Counted from the first letter of the stretch, positions 50,706-61,550 are shown. The stretch: 64,000 nucleotides of DNA from Gigantopelta aegis (GCF_016097555.1 NC_054706.1:43996004-44060003); one strand, 5' to 3'. Made by a program: numbers and translations. Notes: generated from the sequence alone by a model not told the origin.

Positions 50706-52622
50706 CTAGACACACAAAGAATGGGGAAACAGACAATTTGAAAGTTAAACTGGCAGTTGAAAACAATTTATACATGTAAATCTAACATGTTATAATGATT
50801 GTCAGCTCCATGTAATTTATTCCTTGAAACATATTCATGTAACTACTTTCAAAACTTGTACTATAAGTTGTATGTAGTTACATTACAAATCTCCACAGCA
50901 ATGTACTTAAATAAAGTACTGAAAAAGTATGTTCAACTACATAATTATCAAGCATTAAGTCTCAAATGTTAACCATAACATTTAGAAATTAACATAAATG
51001 CATGAACATGTTAACAGTAAACTTACCTGAAGTAATCCTGGTACCAACAAAAGAACAGGAATGATACACATCCATCCCACTACTTGCATGTTATTGTCAA
51101 GTGCACACCAGTGTGCAGACAGGTACAAGGCAGTCATTACAAGCAGCAGTTGTCATTAATTACTAAACATATTCATATGGTTGCAAGGCACATTTAATGT
51201 TCAAACGGTTAAGTAGAAATCAGAGTACACATCGGTTTAGCCAATGTGCAGACAGGTACAAGGCAGTCACCACAAGCAGCAGTTGTCATCAAGTCACAGT
51301 TATGCATTAATTACTAAACATGTTCTAACAAACAAATGCGTGATATCTTGCCACCCCGTTTCATCCCTCTATGTCTGTCTCCCCCACCCCCTTCTGTTTT
51401 GTGTGTATATAAGTGTGTGTGTGTGTGTGTGTAACGGAAACATTTATAAATGAAAAAAAAAAACATTTTATTTAGTTAATAATAAAATTAATTAATTTAT
51501 TTATTTATTATCATTATTATTCAATCAATAATTTATTTATTTATTATGTTATTTATTTATTATTATTACTAACATTATTCAGTAATTTATTATTATATTA
51601 TTATTTATTAAGTATTAATTAATTAATTTTGTATTATATTATTTAATTGTTATTATTAATTTATTATCAATTAATTGATTTAAAAAAAAATATTATTCAT
51701 TAATTAAGTTTATTTATGTATTATTATTAAACGTGATATTCCATTAAATATCGTGGAATAAACTCGTGAACCCGATACGAATAATAATAAAAATAATCCG
51801 ATTCCGCCAACAGTTTTCAATCACATTTTAAATATGCTCACAATGGCCGGCGGGAATATTCGAGATTTTGTTCGTAACTGAAAATTGGATTAATGCAGGA
51901 TTACTGTTTGGACAAACTGTCTATTTATGCGTAAAACGTGACTCGGGCAGTTTTCTTTATACAGTAAGTGTTTATATTTATTGGTACATCTCATATTTCG
52001 CCACGAAATAATTAATTCCATGGTTGTATCGATTCCGCCTGAAATCTGAGCGGAAACTGCACGCTTGTTTTTGCTGTTCAAGTTGTAAACATCGGGTCCA
52101 ATAAATGTCAAAATGTTAAAAAACGGACCGTAGATGTTTACCTTGGTGAACTAGTCAGATACTAGCCCGAGTACGCTGACGGTCTAGAATAAGTGAGGTG
52201 ACAGTACAAAAATAATCAGGCCACAGTAATCGTGTCTTCTCCCTGAAGACGAAAACAACATGTTTAAATTAAGAAGGGCACGGTTTCATATTGTCTGGCT
52301 CCGTGGGGGCTGCAACTGTCCCCGCCCCCACCTTGCACTATCGCTTGCTACGGCCCTGCAAGATACTAAAATTAAAAATTAAAAAATTTCTGATCCTACC
52401 TGGGCATTTCTTCTTACACGTGCCAACAGTGCCCTGTATCTCAGCCATGTGGCAAATAGAATAGCACGAGTCACATTTGTCAATGACCGTGTCCCAGTAC
52501 GTCCCGGGCGGGCACAGTCGCTGGCCATGTGACACAACCACGCACAACATAAACAACAACACGCCAGCTTCAATCTCCGACAATCTCGAGACGCCCTTAA
52601 CTATTTCTTTACTTAATAGCAT
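47075..52622 (-). CDS. TNF-receptor superfamily member, BCMA/TACI-like (3 exons, 3' incomplete)
   Basis: Minus-strand exons 52400-52622, 48741-48827 and 47075-47236 join in phase (1 nt carried over each time). Met at 52622 starts a signal peptide (hydrophobic AGVLLFMLCVVVSHG, residues 19-33). A single cysteine-rich domain follows: Cys37, 50, 53, 57, 69 and 73, in CPPGTYWDTVIDKCDSCYSI and TCKKKC. Spacings 13-3-4-12-4 match human BCMA (13-3-4-9-4) except for one loop, and Y-W-D sits where BCMA has Y-F-D. Exon 2 is a charged stalk. Exon 3 gives a TM helix (SAGLIAFVCIACVAVGAALV) and a basic stop-transfer RSRTKKKEMKK. The cytosolic tail begins KYPIQAEDRTPYPGPG and continues in an unfound exon. By family it is a type I/III plasma-membrane receptor for a BAFF/APRIL-like TNF ligand signalling through TRAFs. 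Ligand and tail motifs are not visible here. Confidence 0.78.
47446..48236. repeat. 73-bp tandem array, about 11 units, intronic
   Basis: The unit contains 'gtgaacaatctgaacagtgt' and 'gggttggagaggtaacagga', with 72-73 bp spacing. It lies in receptor intron 2. Spurious open frames arise from the repeat. Confidence 0.93.
48655..48740. repeat. A/C-only tract
   Basis: Almost only A and C up to the splice donor of receptor exon 2, so the start of intron 2 is G/T-rich on the coding strand. Confidence 0.8.
48741..48827 (-). CDS. receptor exon 2: stalk
   Basis: The acceptor is 'atcttgtag' and the donor gtatat. 87 nt (2 in, 1 out). It encodes FLKPVNDSTKIRKHDEHHVN and YDPPLIKS. Polar, with one N-glycosylation sequon (NDS). 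Confidence 0.75.
48944..49285. mobile_element. hAT-like MITE
   Basis: The ends 'ctagtgatttccctag' and (inverted) 'ttagtgttttccctagc' resemble hAT-type CAGTG-TTTCCC termini. The centre contains 'gcaagatggtgctagactat'. Target duplication is not clear. Confidence 0.5.
49540..49620 (+). promoter_or_regulatory. promoter-like CCAAT/TATA block (speculative)
   Basis: 'tagccaatcagagcgcggat' (CCAAT box) is followed by 'gtctatatttagacgg' and a pyrimidine-rich 'tttctctccagtcgctctcc'. It is markedly GC-richer than its surroundings. No gene follows on the plus strand, so it could come from a mobile element. Confidence 0.3.
49690..51000. other. intron, nothing recognised except simple repeats
   Basis: Receptor intron 1. 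A T-rich region lies at about 50340-50640 and a (TA)n run at about 50660-50702. No gene is recognised. Confidence 0.55.
51100..51320. repeat. direct duplication
   Basis: 'gtgcagacaggtacaaggca' followed by 'agcagcagttgtcat' and 'gcattaattactaaacat' occur at 51113-51169 and 51246-51320, an imperfect local duplication. Confidence 0.7.
51450..52395. other. intron, AT-rich
   Basis: TTATTTATTA-type low complexity at 51480-51730. A short MITE-like fragment lies near 52290-52370 ('cttgctacggccctgcaaga'). Otherwise nothing is recognised. Confidence 0.5.
52400..52622 (-). CDS. receptor exon 1: signal peptide and cysteine-rich domain
   Basis: The donor is gtagga. The start was chosen at Met 52622 because it gives a conventional signal peptide. 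A Met at 52664 is also in frame, but a 'atatttcag' acceptor-like sequence lies between them, so the exon might start there. Holds all six CRD cysteines. Confidence 0.78.
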
Positions 52623-52729
52623 GTTTACACTTGCAGGTAACAAAACTGAAATATATGACAACAAGACTTCGGAAATAATTAGAGTTCTGTATTTGACGTC
52701 GTCTCCCCACTGTGGTTGAACTCGATGTG

Positions 52730-54085
52730 ACGACCATCCTCAAGATACTATAATATTCTTAGGCCTGCGATATGATTGGACAAAAAACCCAACAACAACA
52801 GTAATACGTATCGACATCGAGACGATGTTCATTCATAAATAGCCAACCACGTGATACCATAGTGCTACGTTTATGACACAAATACCTCCGATCACGTGAG
52901 CAACGTTCGGAATGAAGGAAATATTAATAATTTAGTTTAGCCTTGAATTTGTTTATAATATTGTTTGTGTAAACTTCAATGATTGACGTCACCATGTGTC
53001 GTGTATAGTAATTTTGCAAGTCATTCTGTGCGATTTTTTTTCGTTGGTGTGCGGTGTAATAAATAAAATACTCTACTCGTTCCTGTGTGAGACCGATTAT
53101 ATTACGAGTGTGTTTTCAATATAACATCACGAGCGAAAGCGAGTGATGTACGATTAAAAACACACGAGCGAAAGCGAGTGATGTACGATTAAAAACACAC
53201 CAATCTGATTAAAATTAGCTCTACTGGTCTAGTAATTTAGTCTAGGTCCAAATCTGGAAAAGAGCTCTGGAAAATGGTTGTTACGGTATTTTGGGGTAGA
53301 ATGGACCTGCTGATTCCAAAAATGCTGTATACCAAACTGAATTCTGTGTTTTTAACCCCTAAATCCCCAAAACAAGATGGCTGCCATATGTTCTATAGGA
53401 TTTCATTACTTCTCACATAATTAAGATATTATAATCATCTCAGATTTGTTTTTGACATTTGAAGCACCCAGTAGTTTAATGAAAGCAAATTCAAATATGT
53501 ACGATAAAACCATATATATTTACAGGAAAGGTCAAGATGGCATATGGGAGCTACACCTCTTTGCATTCCGATGTATGCTTCCCTATTTTCACATATATGA
53601 TCATACAAACTATGCAAAATAGGGTATTATTATCCTGTTCAATTATTTAGACCCAAAGATTTTTGCAAATGTTACGTTTATTTCCTATTCGATATTTGTT
53701 TTCTTTGCATTTACATAAAAACAAACCCAAACCCTGACAGGTTTTATATACAAATCATCATATAAAATGTACGAAGTTGACTTAATTCCACTTTTTAAAA
53801 ATCTCTGTGTCTTTTGAATGCACGTTATTTCGCCTATAAATAACTAAGGTCATTTGCATATCAAAAGCATCATTCTATAGTGCGTTTCAAACTAATGTTC
53901 GGTTCTATCGTCCTATCCGCACAAATCGTAGTATGACCTATATTTAAGAAAATATCTGTAAACATGAAGCAGGCGCGGATTCAGTTCAAGTGACAAAACC
54001 TCAGTTTGAAAAAAAAATATGTATCAAATATTATAATTATATTGTGGAATACACAAGCGCGCGCGCTGAAGGGAGAGACAGACAG

Positions 54086-54088
<3 letters not shown>
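52730..54088. other. mostly unrecognised, with a 37-bp direct duplication
   Basis: At 53127-53201 'cacgagcgaaagcgagtgat' plus 'gtacgattaaaaacaca' occurs twice in tandem. No gene is recognised. Confidence 0.45.

Positions 54089-54151
<63 letters not shown>
54089..54151. repeat. (AG)n microsatellite
   Basis: An AG run preceded by (GACA)n. Confidence 0.96.
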
Positions 54152-54153
<2 letters not shown>

Positions 54154-54205
54154 GTCATTTATGTAACGACGCACTCAACATATTTTAATCTATGGTTATA
54201 TGGTT
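54152..54205 (-). repeat. SINE tail B fragment
   Basis: 'tatgtaacgacgcactcaac' and 'atctatggttatatgg', inverted. Confidence 0.65.
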
Positions 54206-54303
54206 ATAGGGAGAGAGAGAGAAGAATATGGTATGCATGCGATTGGTGGAGGTGTGACCCTCTGCACAACCCCAACCCCACTTAAGGCTTCTTTTGTATA
54301 TGG

Positions 54304-54630
54304 AGCGGGACGTAGCTCAGAGGTAAAGCGTTCGCTCATGGTAGGTCGACTGATCGATCCCACATGGTGGACCCATTGGGTTATGTCTAGTTCCAGCCCG
54401 TGCACCACAACTGATGTATAAAGGCTGTGGTATGTGCTATCCTGTCTATGGGATGGTGCATATAAAACGTCCCTTATTGCTTATCAAAACTGCTTATCGG
54501 AAACAGTGGCCCATGTGGCGGTAGCGAGTTTCTTTCTCACTGTCATAATGCTCCTTAACCGTTTTGTCTGACGCCACATAAACATATATCAAATGCGTTG
54601 AGAGTGTCGTTAAATAAACATTTCTCTCGT
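54304..54630 (+). repeat. SINE, head 1 / tail B
   Basis: 'gacgtagctcagaggtaaag', central 'ttccagcccgtgcaccacaa', tail 'gtctgacgccacataaacat'. It is diverged but full length. Confidence 0.85.
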
Positions 54631-54781
54631 ATGTATGTGTAGTCTATATGCATTTCTAGTCGATTAGTTTATAGGTTGTTAGGTTGTTTGATAGTGAATG
54701 GTATGGAAATAAATAGTTTTTGGTGTTAAAGAGTTCATGCATACATTAAAGTAATACTCCTGATGGGTATGGAGAAATAAC

Positions 54782-56143
54782 TTAATCAGTCGACGAACTC
54801 GTATCTTCATCACTATCTTCGTTAAGGGGGACTATCACAGGGGGTATTTTATTTCTTATAAAACTATTTTGTTTTCTAAAATCTTCTTCGATCTTTATTA
54901 CATGTTTAACTGCGTCAGAAAAGTGTGTAGGTGTGACAGAGTTCAATGCATGTACAAGTTCTCTCCGCACCGTGGTCATTTTACCATTATTATGACGAGC
55001 TATGTGCCCTTTGACTTGACTCCAGATCAGTTCTATAGGATTGAGTTCAGAATGTCTTGGCGGCAGTCTTAGACACAAGTGCCCATGGCGTTCAGCAATA
55101 TCATCAGTAACAAATTGCTTTGCACATTTGTTACTTTTCACAAGTTCATAAAGAACTGGCTTTGTCATGTTACTCTCAAAAGGTATATTTTTGTTTCGTA
55201 GCCACGACTGAATTTCTTCCTTTTTAGCGTTTAGTGCAGGACATCGTGTAATCTCAATTAATTTGTTGTGGTAGCTTGCGTTATCCATGACGATAACAGA
55301 AGGTTCTGGTAGAGAAGGTATAAGTTGTTCTTCAAACCATTTGATGAAATTGTCATGATTCATCTCACCATGATAGTCTCCGTCTGTTTTTTTAGCCTCA
55401 AAGATCAATTCACAGCCATCTATCAATCCATATTTATCACAGCCAGCATGACAAATAATAAGTCTTTTTCCCTACCCAGTCACCGAACAGAGTTTAGGAA
55501 CTCGATCAGCAGCGTCTGATTTCGGCAGGTGATTGGCGGTACTTGTGCCCGGGTGGCTATCTGTCCAGTGGTGGGATGTTGTGTGGTTGACATTCACCCA
55601 GGTCTCATCTTGATACACTATTAAATACCCCTGTTCTCGTAAACTGGATATTTCATGGAGATAGGACAGTCTCCTGTCTGATATATTGGCGTCCTCAAAA
55701 ATCACTTTTCCGGTTGTAGACATATGTTGGTATTTAAAATCGAGGTCATGGAGTGTTCTTCGTAAAGTTGATATGGATATGTTGATTCCACATTCCTCCC
55801 TTAAAGCCACGTTAATCTTATGTAATGTAGGTAATTCGCCCTCTCTATAAAATCTGTATACTCGTCGTCTAATAACATCTTTATCAAATAAATCGATGAG
55901 TTTTCGGTCGCGTTTTTTAACAGTGATTTCTGTGCTTGGATTCGTAGAGCTAATATTTTTCACAGTTCTTTTTACTGTTGAAACCGAAACTTTAAGTGCA
56001 GCGGAAACTCGATCGACAATTCGATAAGAAGCATACCTAGGTCTACCGCGCTGATATTCATCTTCAAAATAATCGAAAACGTTCTTAATACACGATTTTA
56101 CATCAACTGAAGTGTTTTTCGATTTACCCATATTTTTCCTCAA
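54782..56143 (-). pseudogene. Tc1/mariner-superfamily transposase, Sailor-like DD83E, one stop
   Basis: A single frame of 453 codons is broken only by a TAG at 55472-55474 (codon 224). N-terminus: two HTH-like regions (RIVDRVSAALKVSVSTVKRT; INVALREECGINISISTLRR) separated by a basic KKRDRKL. The catalytic DDE_3 domain has D179 (VYQDETW), D287 (VIVMDNASYH) and E371 (HSELNPIELIW), with 83 residues between the last two instead of the usual 34-41. That matches the group known as DD82E/Sailor (recalled family knowledge). An acidic C-terminus (NEDSDEDTSSSTD) closes it. Just after the stop the frame reads GKRLIICHAG, the usual continuation. No convincing TIRs were found in the flanks, so the element may be end-eroded. 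Confidence 0.82.
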
Positions 56144-56429
56144 ATAACAATAACAAGAATGTCGACTAATACATTTTCAATGAATTTATATACCCTACCT
56201 AACTTGTATTTTACGTGGTTTACACATTGCTACAATAGCACGTGCAGTCATAGATCGAAATAATGATGTTATTGACCAAGCAATGCTATCGTATTTTGAA
56301 CATTCAGGGCTGTGTCTGCGGGATGAAAAAGTGGTTGAACCCATACGAGTCCGAACAATAGCCCTTTGGTTTTTTCGCATTACAAATGAAACACCCCACC
56401 CCCAAACCCCAGCCCCTAGCACCACCCTA

Positions 56430-56431
56430 AA

Positions 56432-56478
<47 letters not shown>
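56430..56478. repeat. (TA)n microsatellite
   Basis: A run of about 24 TA units. 56195-56430 has no supported gene. Confidence 0.95.
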
Positions 56479-56482
<4 letters not shown>

Positions 56483-56573
56483 AGTTCCCAATTTAGAGGA
56501 AAATTAAATAACATTTTTATTATTATTTGATGTTGGGCACCTACAGAAAGGGTTACATGTTCTGTTTGTTTTA

Positions 56574-56773
56574 NNNNNNNNNNNNNNNNNNNNNNNNNNN
56601 NNNNNNNNNNNNNNNNNNNNNNNNNNNNNNNNNNNNNNNNNNNNNNNNNNNNNNNNNNNNNNNNNNNNNNNNNNNNNNNNNNNNNNNNNNNNNNNNNNNN
56701 NNNNNNNNNNNNNNNNNNNNNNNNNNNNNNNNNNNNNNNNNNNNNNNNNNNNNNNNNNNNNNNNNNNNNNNNN
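56574..56773. other. assembly gap, 200 N
   Basis: Exactly 200 N. The dispersed repeat with the 'gggcgtgttcgaaaccctag' end starts directly after it. Confidence 0.98.
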
Positions 56774-57123
56774 CAGGATGGGCGTGTTCGAAACCCTAGT
56801 GGTATATGGGCACGTTAAAATAGTTATCATCATAAGATATCAACAGTTTACTGGCTACTGAGGTCATAGAGAAGACAAGACTACATTAAAAAAAAAAATA
56901 TGGTTGTAACTGAATAATAATTATTATGTAGTCATAAATTTATTTATACTAAAGGTATTTTTCACTTTCTTAATTAAAGCCTAAGGACTAATTTCAGATG
57001 AAACGTTATCTCCTCCAAGGTGGTGTTTTGAGTCTTAATTGAATAGCTTATAATGGACGCAAACTCAAGCTAGTCCCTATAAACGATGTTGCCCTTTGTT
57101 AATTCAGATTACAAAACCATTGT

Positions 57124-57414
57124 CTAATGGAGTATTTCTGCTGTTTTCATTATTAGCTGCTGAGAAAAATGTTCAAATTTTAATAAATGGTTCCAAAGCA
57201 TATTTCGAGTTCTTGTGTTTACTTTGAATGTTTTCAGACGATGAACATATCCATTTAGCTCCGTCTTGTCGAGATCGAGATTTGTGAAACCAGTCTTCGG
57301 AGTGACGATTCGCCTACGGACCAAATGTAAATAGTATCGGCTACTTGGTGTTAGACACAGGTAAATTACGATCAACACAAAAAGTCTCACAGTGAAAAGT
57401 TGTATGCAAATCTG
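57124..57414 (-). CDS. terminal exon of an unidentified gene
   Basis: Minus strand, after the acceptor 'gatttgttttccag'. It is open for about 96 codons: QICIQLFTVRLFVLIVIYLC (hydrophobic), then PSSRYYLHLVRRRIVTPKTG, FTNLDLDKTELNGYVHRLKT, and ends KTAEILH-stop. AATAAA on the minus strand near 56940 is a fitting poly(A) signal. The hydrophobic segment could be a signal anchor. No ATG precedes it, so upstream exons are needed. The family is not recognised. Confidence 0.4.
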   Translation of the reverse strand, partial: QICIQLFTVRLFVLIVIYLCLTPSSRYYLHLVRRRIVTPKTGFTNLDLDKTELNGYVHRLKTFKVNTRTRNMLWNHLLKFEHFSQQLIMKTAEILH

Positions 57415-57512
57415 CTGGAAAACAAATCACCATATACATTCGCGGCAGTTTTGGGACAAAAGTCCGATTGTCGTTGTGGAAAAGATCAAATTTGTTGTTG
57501 TTTTTTGTTGTT

Positions 57513-57518
<6 letters not shown>

Positions 57519-57543
<25 letters not shown>

Positions 57544-57590
57544 TTGGTTGGTTTTTTTTTTTTTTTTTTTTTTTTGGGGGGGGGGGGGGG
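57519..57590. repeat. poly-T runs then poly-G
   Basis: Long T runs and a run of about 15 G. The frames here are artefacts. Confidence 0.95.
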
Positions 57591-57805
57591 TATTTGACAA
57601 AAGGCTATCTTTTGTGTCCCAATAACAGACAAGGGCTTGAAAATTATTTAATAAATTAATAGAGAGTGTCTGTCTGCATACAGTAGATCTTCAGTTAGAT
57701 GAAAATTTGACTATATATGTTTCGCGTATGGATCAGTAAGCGCATCTGTTACTTGAGATTCTATATTTTATACACAACCAAGGACTTAGACTTTATCTTG
57801 GTGCA

Positions 57806-57829
57806 CTCACACACACATATACACTCAAA

Positions 57830-57860
<31 letters not shown>

Positions 57861-57949
57861 TACAGATACACACACCGACACACAAACACACACACAAACA
57901 CATACACACACAAATACACACAGACAGACACAGACAGACAGACATACAG

Positions 57950-57982
<33 letters not shown>

Positions 57983-57985
57983 AAG
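57806..57985. repeat. (CA)n microsatellite with CAGA interruptions
   Basis: CA repeats over 180 nt, giving several spurious frames on both strands. Confidence 0.96.
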
Positions 57986-58140
57986 ACACACATTTTCCGC
58001 CCTGGAAACCATCACTAGCTAAGTCTAGTTTGAAATCAGAATATAACAAATTAAAACAACAAAGAAATGTGTTAATGAACTTGTTCTTACAAATTCGTTT
58101 AATTGGAGAAAAGGTTGTAGTCTTTACTATATAATAACTA

Positions 58141-58258
58141 ATGACTCGAATTTGAAGTGGTTACAGTATAGACACGAATTTGAAGTGGTTACAGTATAGA
58201 CACGAATTTGAAGTGGTTACAGTATAGACACGAATTTGAAGTGGTTACAGTATAGACT
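58141..58258. repeat. 28-bp tandem repeat, 4 units
   Basis: 'cgaatttgaagtggttacag' plus 'tatagaca' is repeated four times almost identically. Confidence 0.92.
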
Positions 58259-58410
58259 ATAACACCGAATACTGTCTACACACACATTTCTCTGTGAAAA
58301 AAAATTCAACAAGATGACAAATGTTCATTTTGTAAATCTGTTCCAGAAACTATTTTGCTTGTGTCCATTAATACAAACATTTTGGCAAAACCTATAGGAA
58401 TTGCTAAAAA

Positions 58411-58411
<1 letters not shown>

Positions 58412-58452
<41 letters not shown>

Positions 58453-58485
58453 ATGTGCGTGTGGCTGTGTGTGTGTGTGTGTGTA
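58412..58485. repeat. (GT)n microsatellite
   Basis: A GT run with a GCATGTGC interruption. Confidence 0.96.
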
Positions 58486-58805
58486 TGTCGGGAGGGAGGC
58501 ATCTTAATTTTATAGTTACAGATATAATATTTCAAATACATGATGATCATATGGCAGATAATATATAAATTTTTCTTATATTACTTGCAAAGCAGTATAT
58601 ATACAGGATGAAGTATATAGGGGTAGTACCAGATGTACAATCATTTAAAAATAATAATAATATTTAATTACAATGCTGAAACGTTTCTTGCATTTCACAT
58701 TTGTGAGTGGACTAAATTTGATCAACGGTGGTCGATCTACAAACAATTCATTAAATACTAGTAGTTGTTGTTTTGGGTTAAAAATACGAGTTATATGTAT
58801 TTATT

Positions 58806-60290
58806 AGGACTGCAACGATAAACCGGTATACAGGTATATCGCGATATTTCATCAGCTCGATACGAACCGCGTACCGTTTTGCGTATCGCAATATTTACAC
58901 GTTATTGGTTCCTTGTATCTTATTTGACGGGAAATAGTCAGACAAACAAAACACCCAGCATTTTATTATGAAATGGCAGCAACGATGCTTTTTGTCCTTC
59001 AAGATCTTATCGAAGTCAATATAGGTGGCCATCTAGTATGTAGAATCTTTGTCATTGTAATTGTGTTTTCACGATTTCTTTCTGGACAAAACGTGGGGGA
59101 AATGCACCGGTAATTAAAGGTAGAGTAATTGTTAACAATGTGGTTCGGCCTTCGGAGCCAGTAGAGGTCAAATTCATCCAACCAGCGACTAATGTTGTAT
59201 ACATATTGTGTAAAGTGAGACTTTATAAAAATATCTATCTGTCAGTCTGTCTGTATGTATGTCTGTCTGAGAACGTTATTAATAGTTTAGTCTAAACACG
59301 TGCTAGCATAGTCTGTCAAGTTGCACACCCCCTCCCCCCATCCTTGGTACCATCTAACAGGTACGGCAGAAATGAAGTTTACTTGTCGAATGCAGGAAAT
59401 TGCATTTCAAAACATCTAGTTTTCAAAATGTTAGGGGGTAGCATACCCCGAACCCCTACAAACTTTGCAAACTCGATCTCAGTCAGTCCCCTCCCCATGT
59501 CTGCCATGTCTACATGCTTCCGCTGTGTCTGTCTAAACGTATATTCAGTACAACTGGGGACGTTGTAACAGCACTGGCGGCAGCACTGAATCCTCAAGTA
59601 GTAGATATGCTGATGACAAACTAAAACTAATGAAGTTCATTAAAACGTTTATCCCTTCTGTTTTCATCACAAAAAAAAATATATATCAGCTATATCGCAA
59701 TACATATTCCAATACGGTTTGTTGTATCGCAATATATCACAATACGGTTTGTGGGACGAGTTGTAAAATATATTTAAACTACTAAACACATATAACGTAT
59801 ATAAAATTCTCAAACCTTGCGCGGATTTCTTTCTTTCTTTCTCCACCCACCCCACCCCCACCACAACTCAAACCTTGAGCAAATTTCTTTCTTTCTCCAC
59901 CCACCACTCCCACTACAACTCAAACTAGCGCGGATTTCTTTCCTTCTTTTTCCACCCCCCACCCCCACCACAACTCAAACCTAGCGTGGATTTCTATCTT
60001 TCTTTTTCCACCCACCCCACCCCCACCACCACTTAAACATAGCGCGAATTTATTTATTTATTCCTCCACCCATCCCACCCCAACCACAACTCAAAACTAG
60101 TGCGAATTTCTTTCTTTCTCCACTCACCTCCCACCCCCACCACAGCTCACACCTAGCGTGTATTTATTTATTTATCCCCCCCCCCCCCCCCCCCCTCGAC
60201 AAATCAAACCTAGCGCGGATTTATTTCTTTCCCAACCCCAAACCCCCACCACCGGACTACATTACATTATTGTTACAAGCCCTACGACCC
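58806..60290. mobile_element. composite repeat with TAGG(G/A)CT...-type ends (possible hAT-like element)
   Basis: It begins 'taggactgcaacgataaacc' and ends 'ttgttacaagccctac', imperfect inverted ends. AT-rich palindromic modules 'gtatcgcaatat' recur at 58884 and 59694-59750. No transposase is visible. The true limits are uncertain. Confidence 0.4.
59813..60260. repeat. tandem repeat, about 58-bp unit, about 7 units
   Basis: Units contain 'gcgcggatttctttctttct' and 'ccacccaccccacccccacc' with 'acaactcaaacct'. They are degenerate, with a poly-C run at about 60177-60195. Confidence 0.85.
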
Positions 60291-60388
60291 CCTGTCTTGT
60301 TAAAATGTCCTATATCCATGTCTGCAAATATAGGCTCACCAACTAAAACATAAATTTTAGCACATTGTGATGTTTATTCTGTTTTCAG

Positions 60389-61144
60389 GACTTCAAACAA
60401 TTCGCAGATAAATTCAAACAATTTAACCTCTGTAAGTATTACCTTAATACGATACGTAATGTTTGCTGATACAAATAGATGCACAGTTATAAAAGTAAAA
60501 TTGTGTATGTGTTTTGAAATAATTTTAAACACACATTTTATGCATAATTATACAAACACATCCATTATTAAACATGGAAATATTATAATATATGTAGAAA
60601 TATGTACATTATAATACAGTATACATACATGACACTTCCGACGTTACTATAGTTGCTACAGAAGTTGCAAACTTGCGGCAGTCGCAACTGGTGAAATTAA
60701 CATCATTCAGCGTCACTGTAACTGACCACGTTAAATGTTAGTAATATCGACTTTGAAGGATTACAATCATATTTAACGTTTTTCATAAATAACAGTTTGT
60801 GGATAAATAAAGAAATTATCATATTTGCATTAGTGCCACGCGAAATGTATGGAACTTCTTTGGGAATTGTTTTATAGCCCTCGCTCTCACCCAGGAATTA
60901 ACTAATTCCCGAACTCCTTCCATAAACTATTCTTTCATATTCATCATTTTTATACGTGTTTGTATTAAGAGTAGATATGTTTGTGTAAATGTGTTGCAGT
61001 GCTCACGTGACCTGGTTAGAGAAAGATGTCTGCCGTATCTGAATATGTCCACACGACACAGCAGGTTTCCCTCTGTGAAAACAGGCCCCGTAGTTTTACA
61101 AAGTACAGCCAACAGCCCAGACAAAGTAACCTACGGCAATTTAG
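60389..61144 (+). CDS. cytoplasmic tail exons of an unidentified receptor-like gene
   Basis: Exons 60389-60431 ('tattctgttttcag' / gtaagt; 43 nt, 1 in, 0 out) and 61000-61144 ('gtgttgcag' / gtacgg; 145 nt, 0 in, 1 out) join in phase. The product reads TSNNSQINSNNLTS-CSRDLV, then RERCLPYLNMSTRHSRFPSV, KTGPVVLQSTANSPDK and VTYGNLG. It is polar with no helix or signal. VTYGNL fits the ITIM consensus (V/I/L/S-x-Y-x-x-L/V/I), which suggests a signalling tail (inference; the motif is short). The gene's extracellular and TM exons were not found and probably lie upstream in the repeat-rich region or beyond the window. Confidence 0.45.
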
Positions 61145-61384
61145 GTACGGCGGGTTAAACTGTAGCACTATTTCTAGAGAAACATTTTACTTAAAGCAGC
61201 AGTCTCGCGTCCCATTCTTTTCCTAATGCAAAATACAAAAACAAACTTTTGCTGTTTTACCAATTTAGTGTGTTTTAGCTATGAACATACACATGGTTAA
61301 CTACGAACATAATAATACTGTTTATATTTATTGATTTATTTATTATTTTGTTTGTTTTCGCTATGTTTTGTTTTTCTCTCATGT

Positions 61385-61550
61385 ATATTCTTCACTTTGA
61401 ATATTTAATTTCTTGTATATTCTTGTAATAGTTGTAGTCGCCGTTATTGTCATATTGTCATTATTGTATGTTATTAGAAGAGGGCCTCGTAAGTTGTGCC
61501 CAATCCATTTGTATATTATATGCAATAAAATATGTTTCAATCATTAATAC
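61385..61550 (+). repeat. LINE-like 3' end, 'ATAAAATATGTTTCAATC' family
   Basis: 'gccgttattgtcatattgtc', 'gcccaatccatttgtatatt', ending 'gcaataaaatatgtttcaat'. The plus-orientation copy of the repeat at 45935-46115. Confidence 0.65.

Noticed and set aside
51028-51040. Possible 11-nt minus-strand microexon in the receptor intron (acceptor tggtaccag, donor gtaagt)
   Set aside because: Inclusion would put the next exon out of frame (immediate stop), whereas direct joining of exons 1 and 2 is perfectly phased.
59344-59568. Plus-strand 74-codon frame (SISVSPLPMSAMSTCFRCVC)
   Set aside because: Lies inside a composite repeat and shows no splice or family support.
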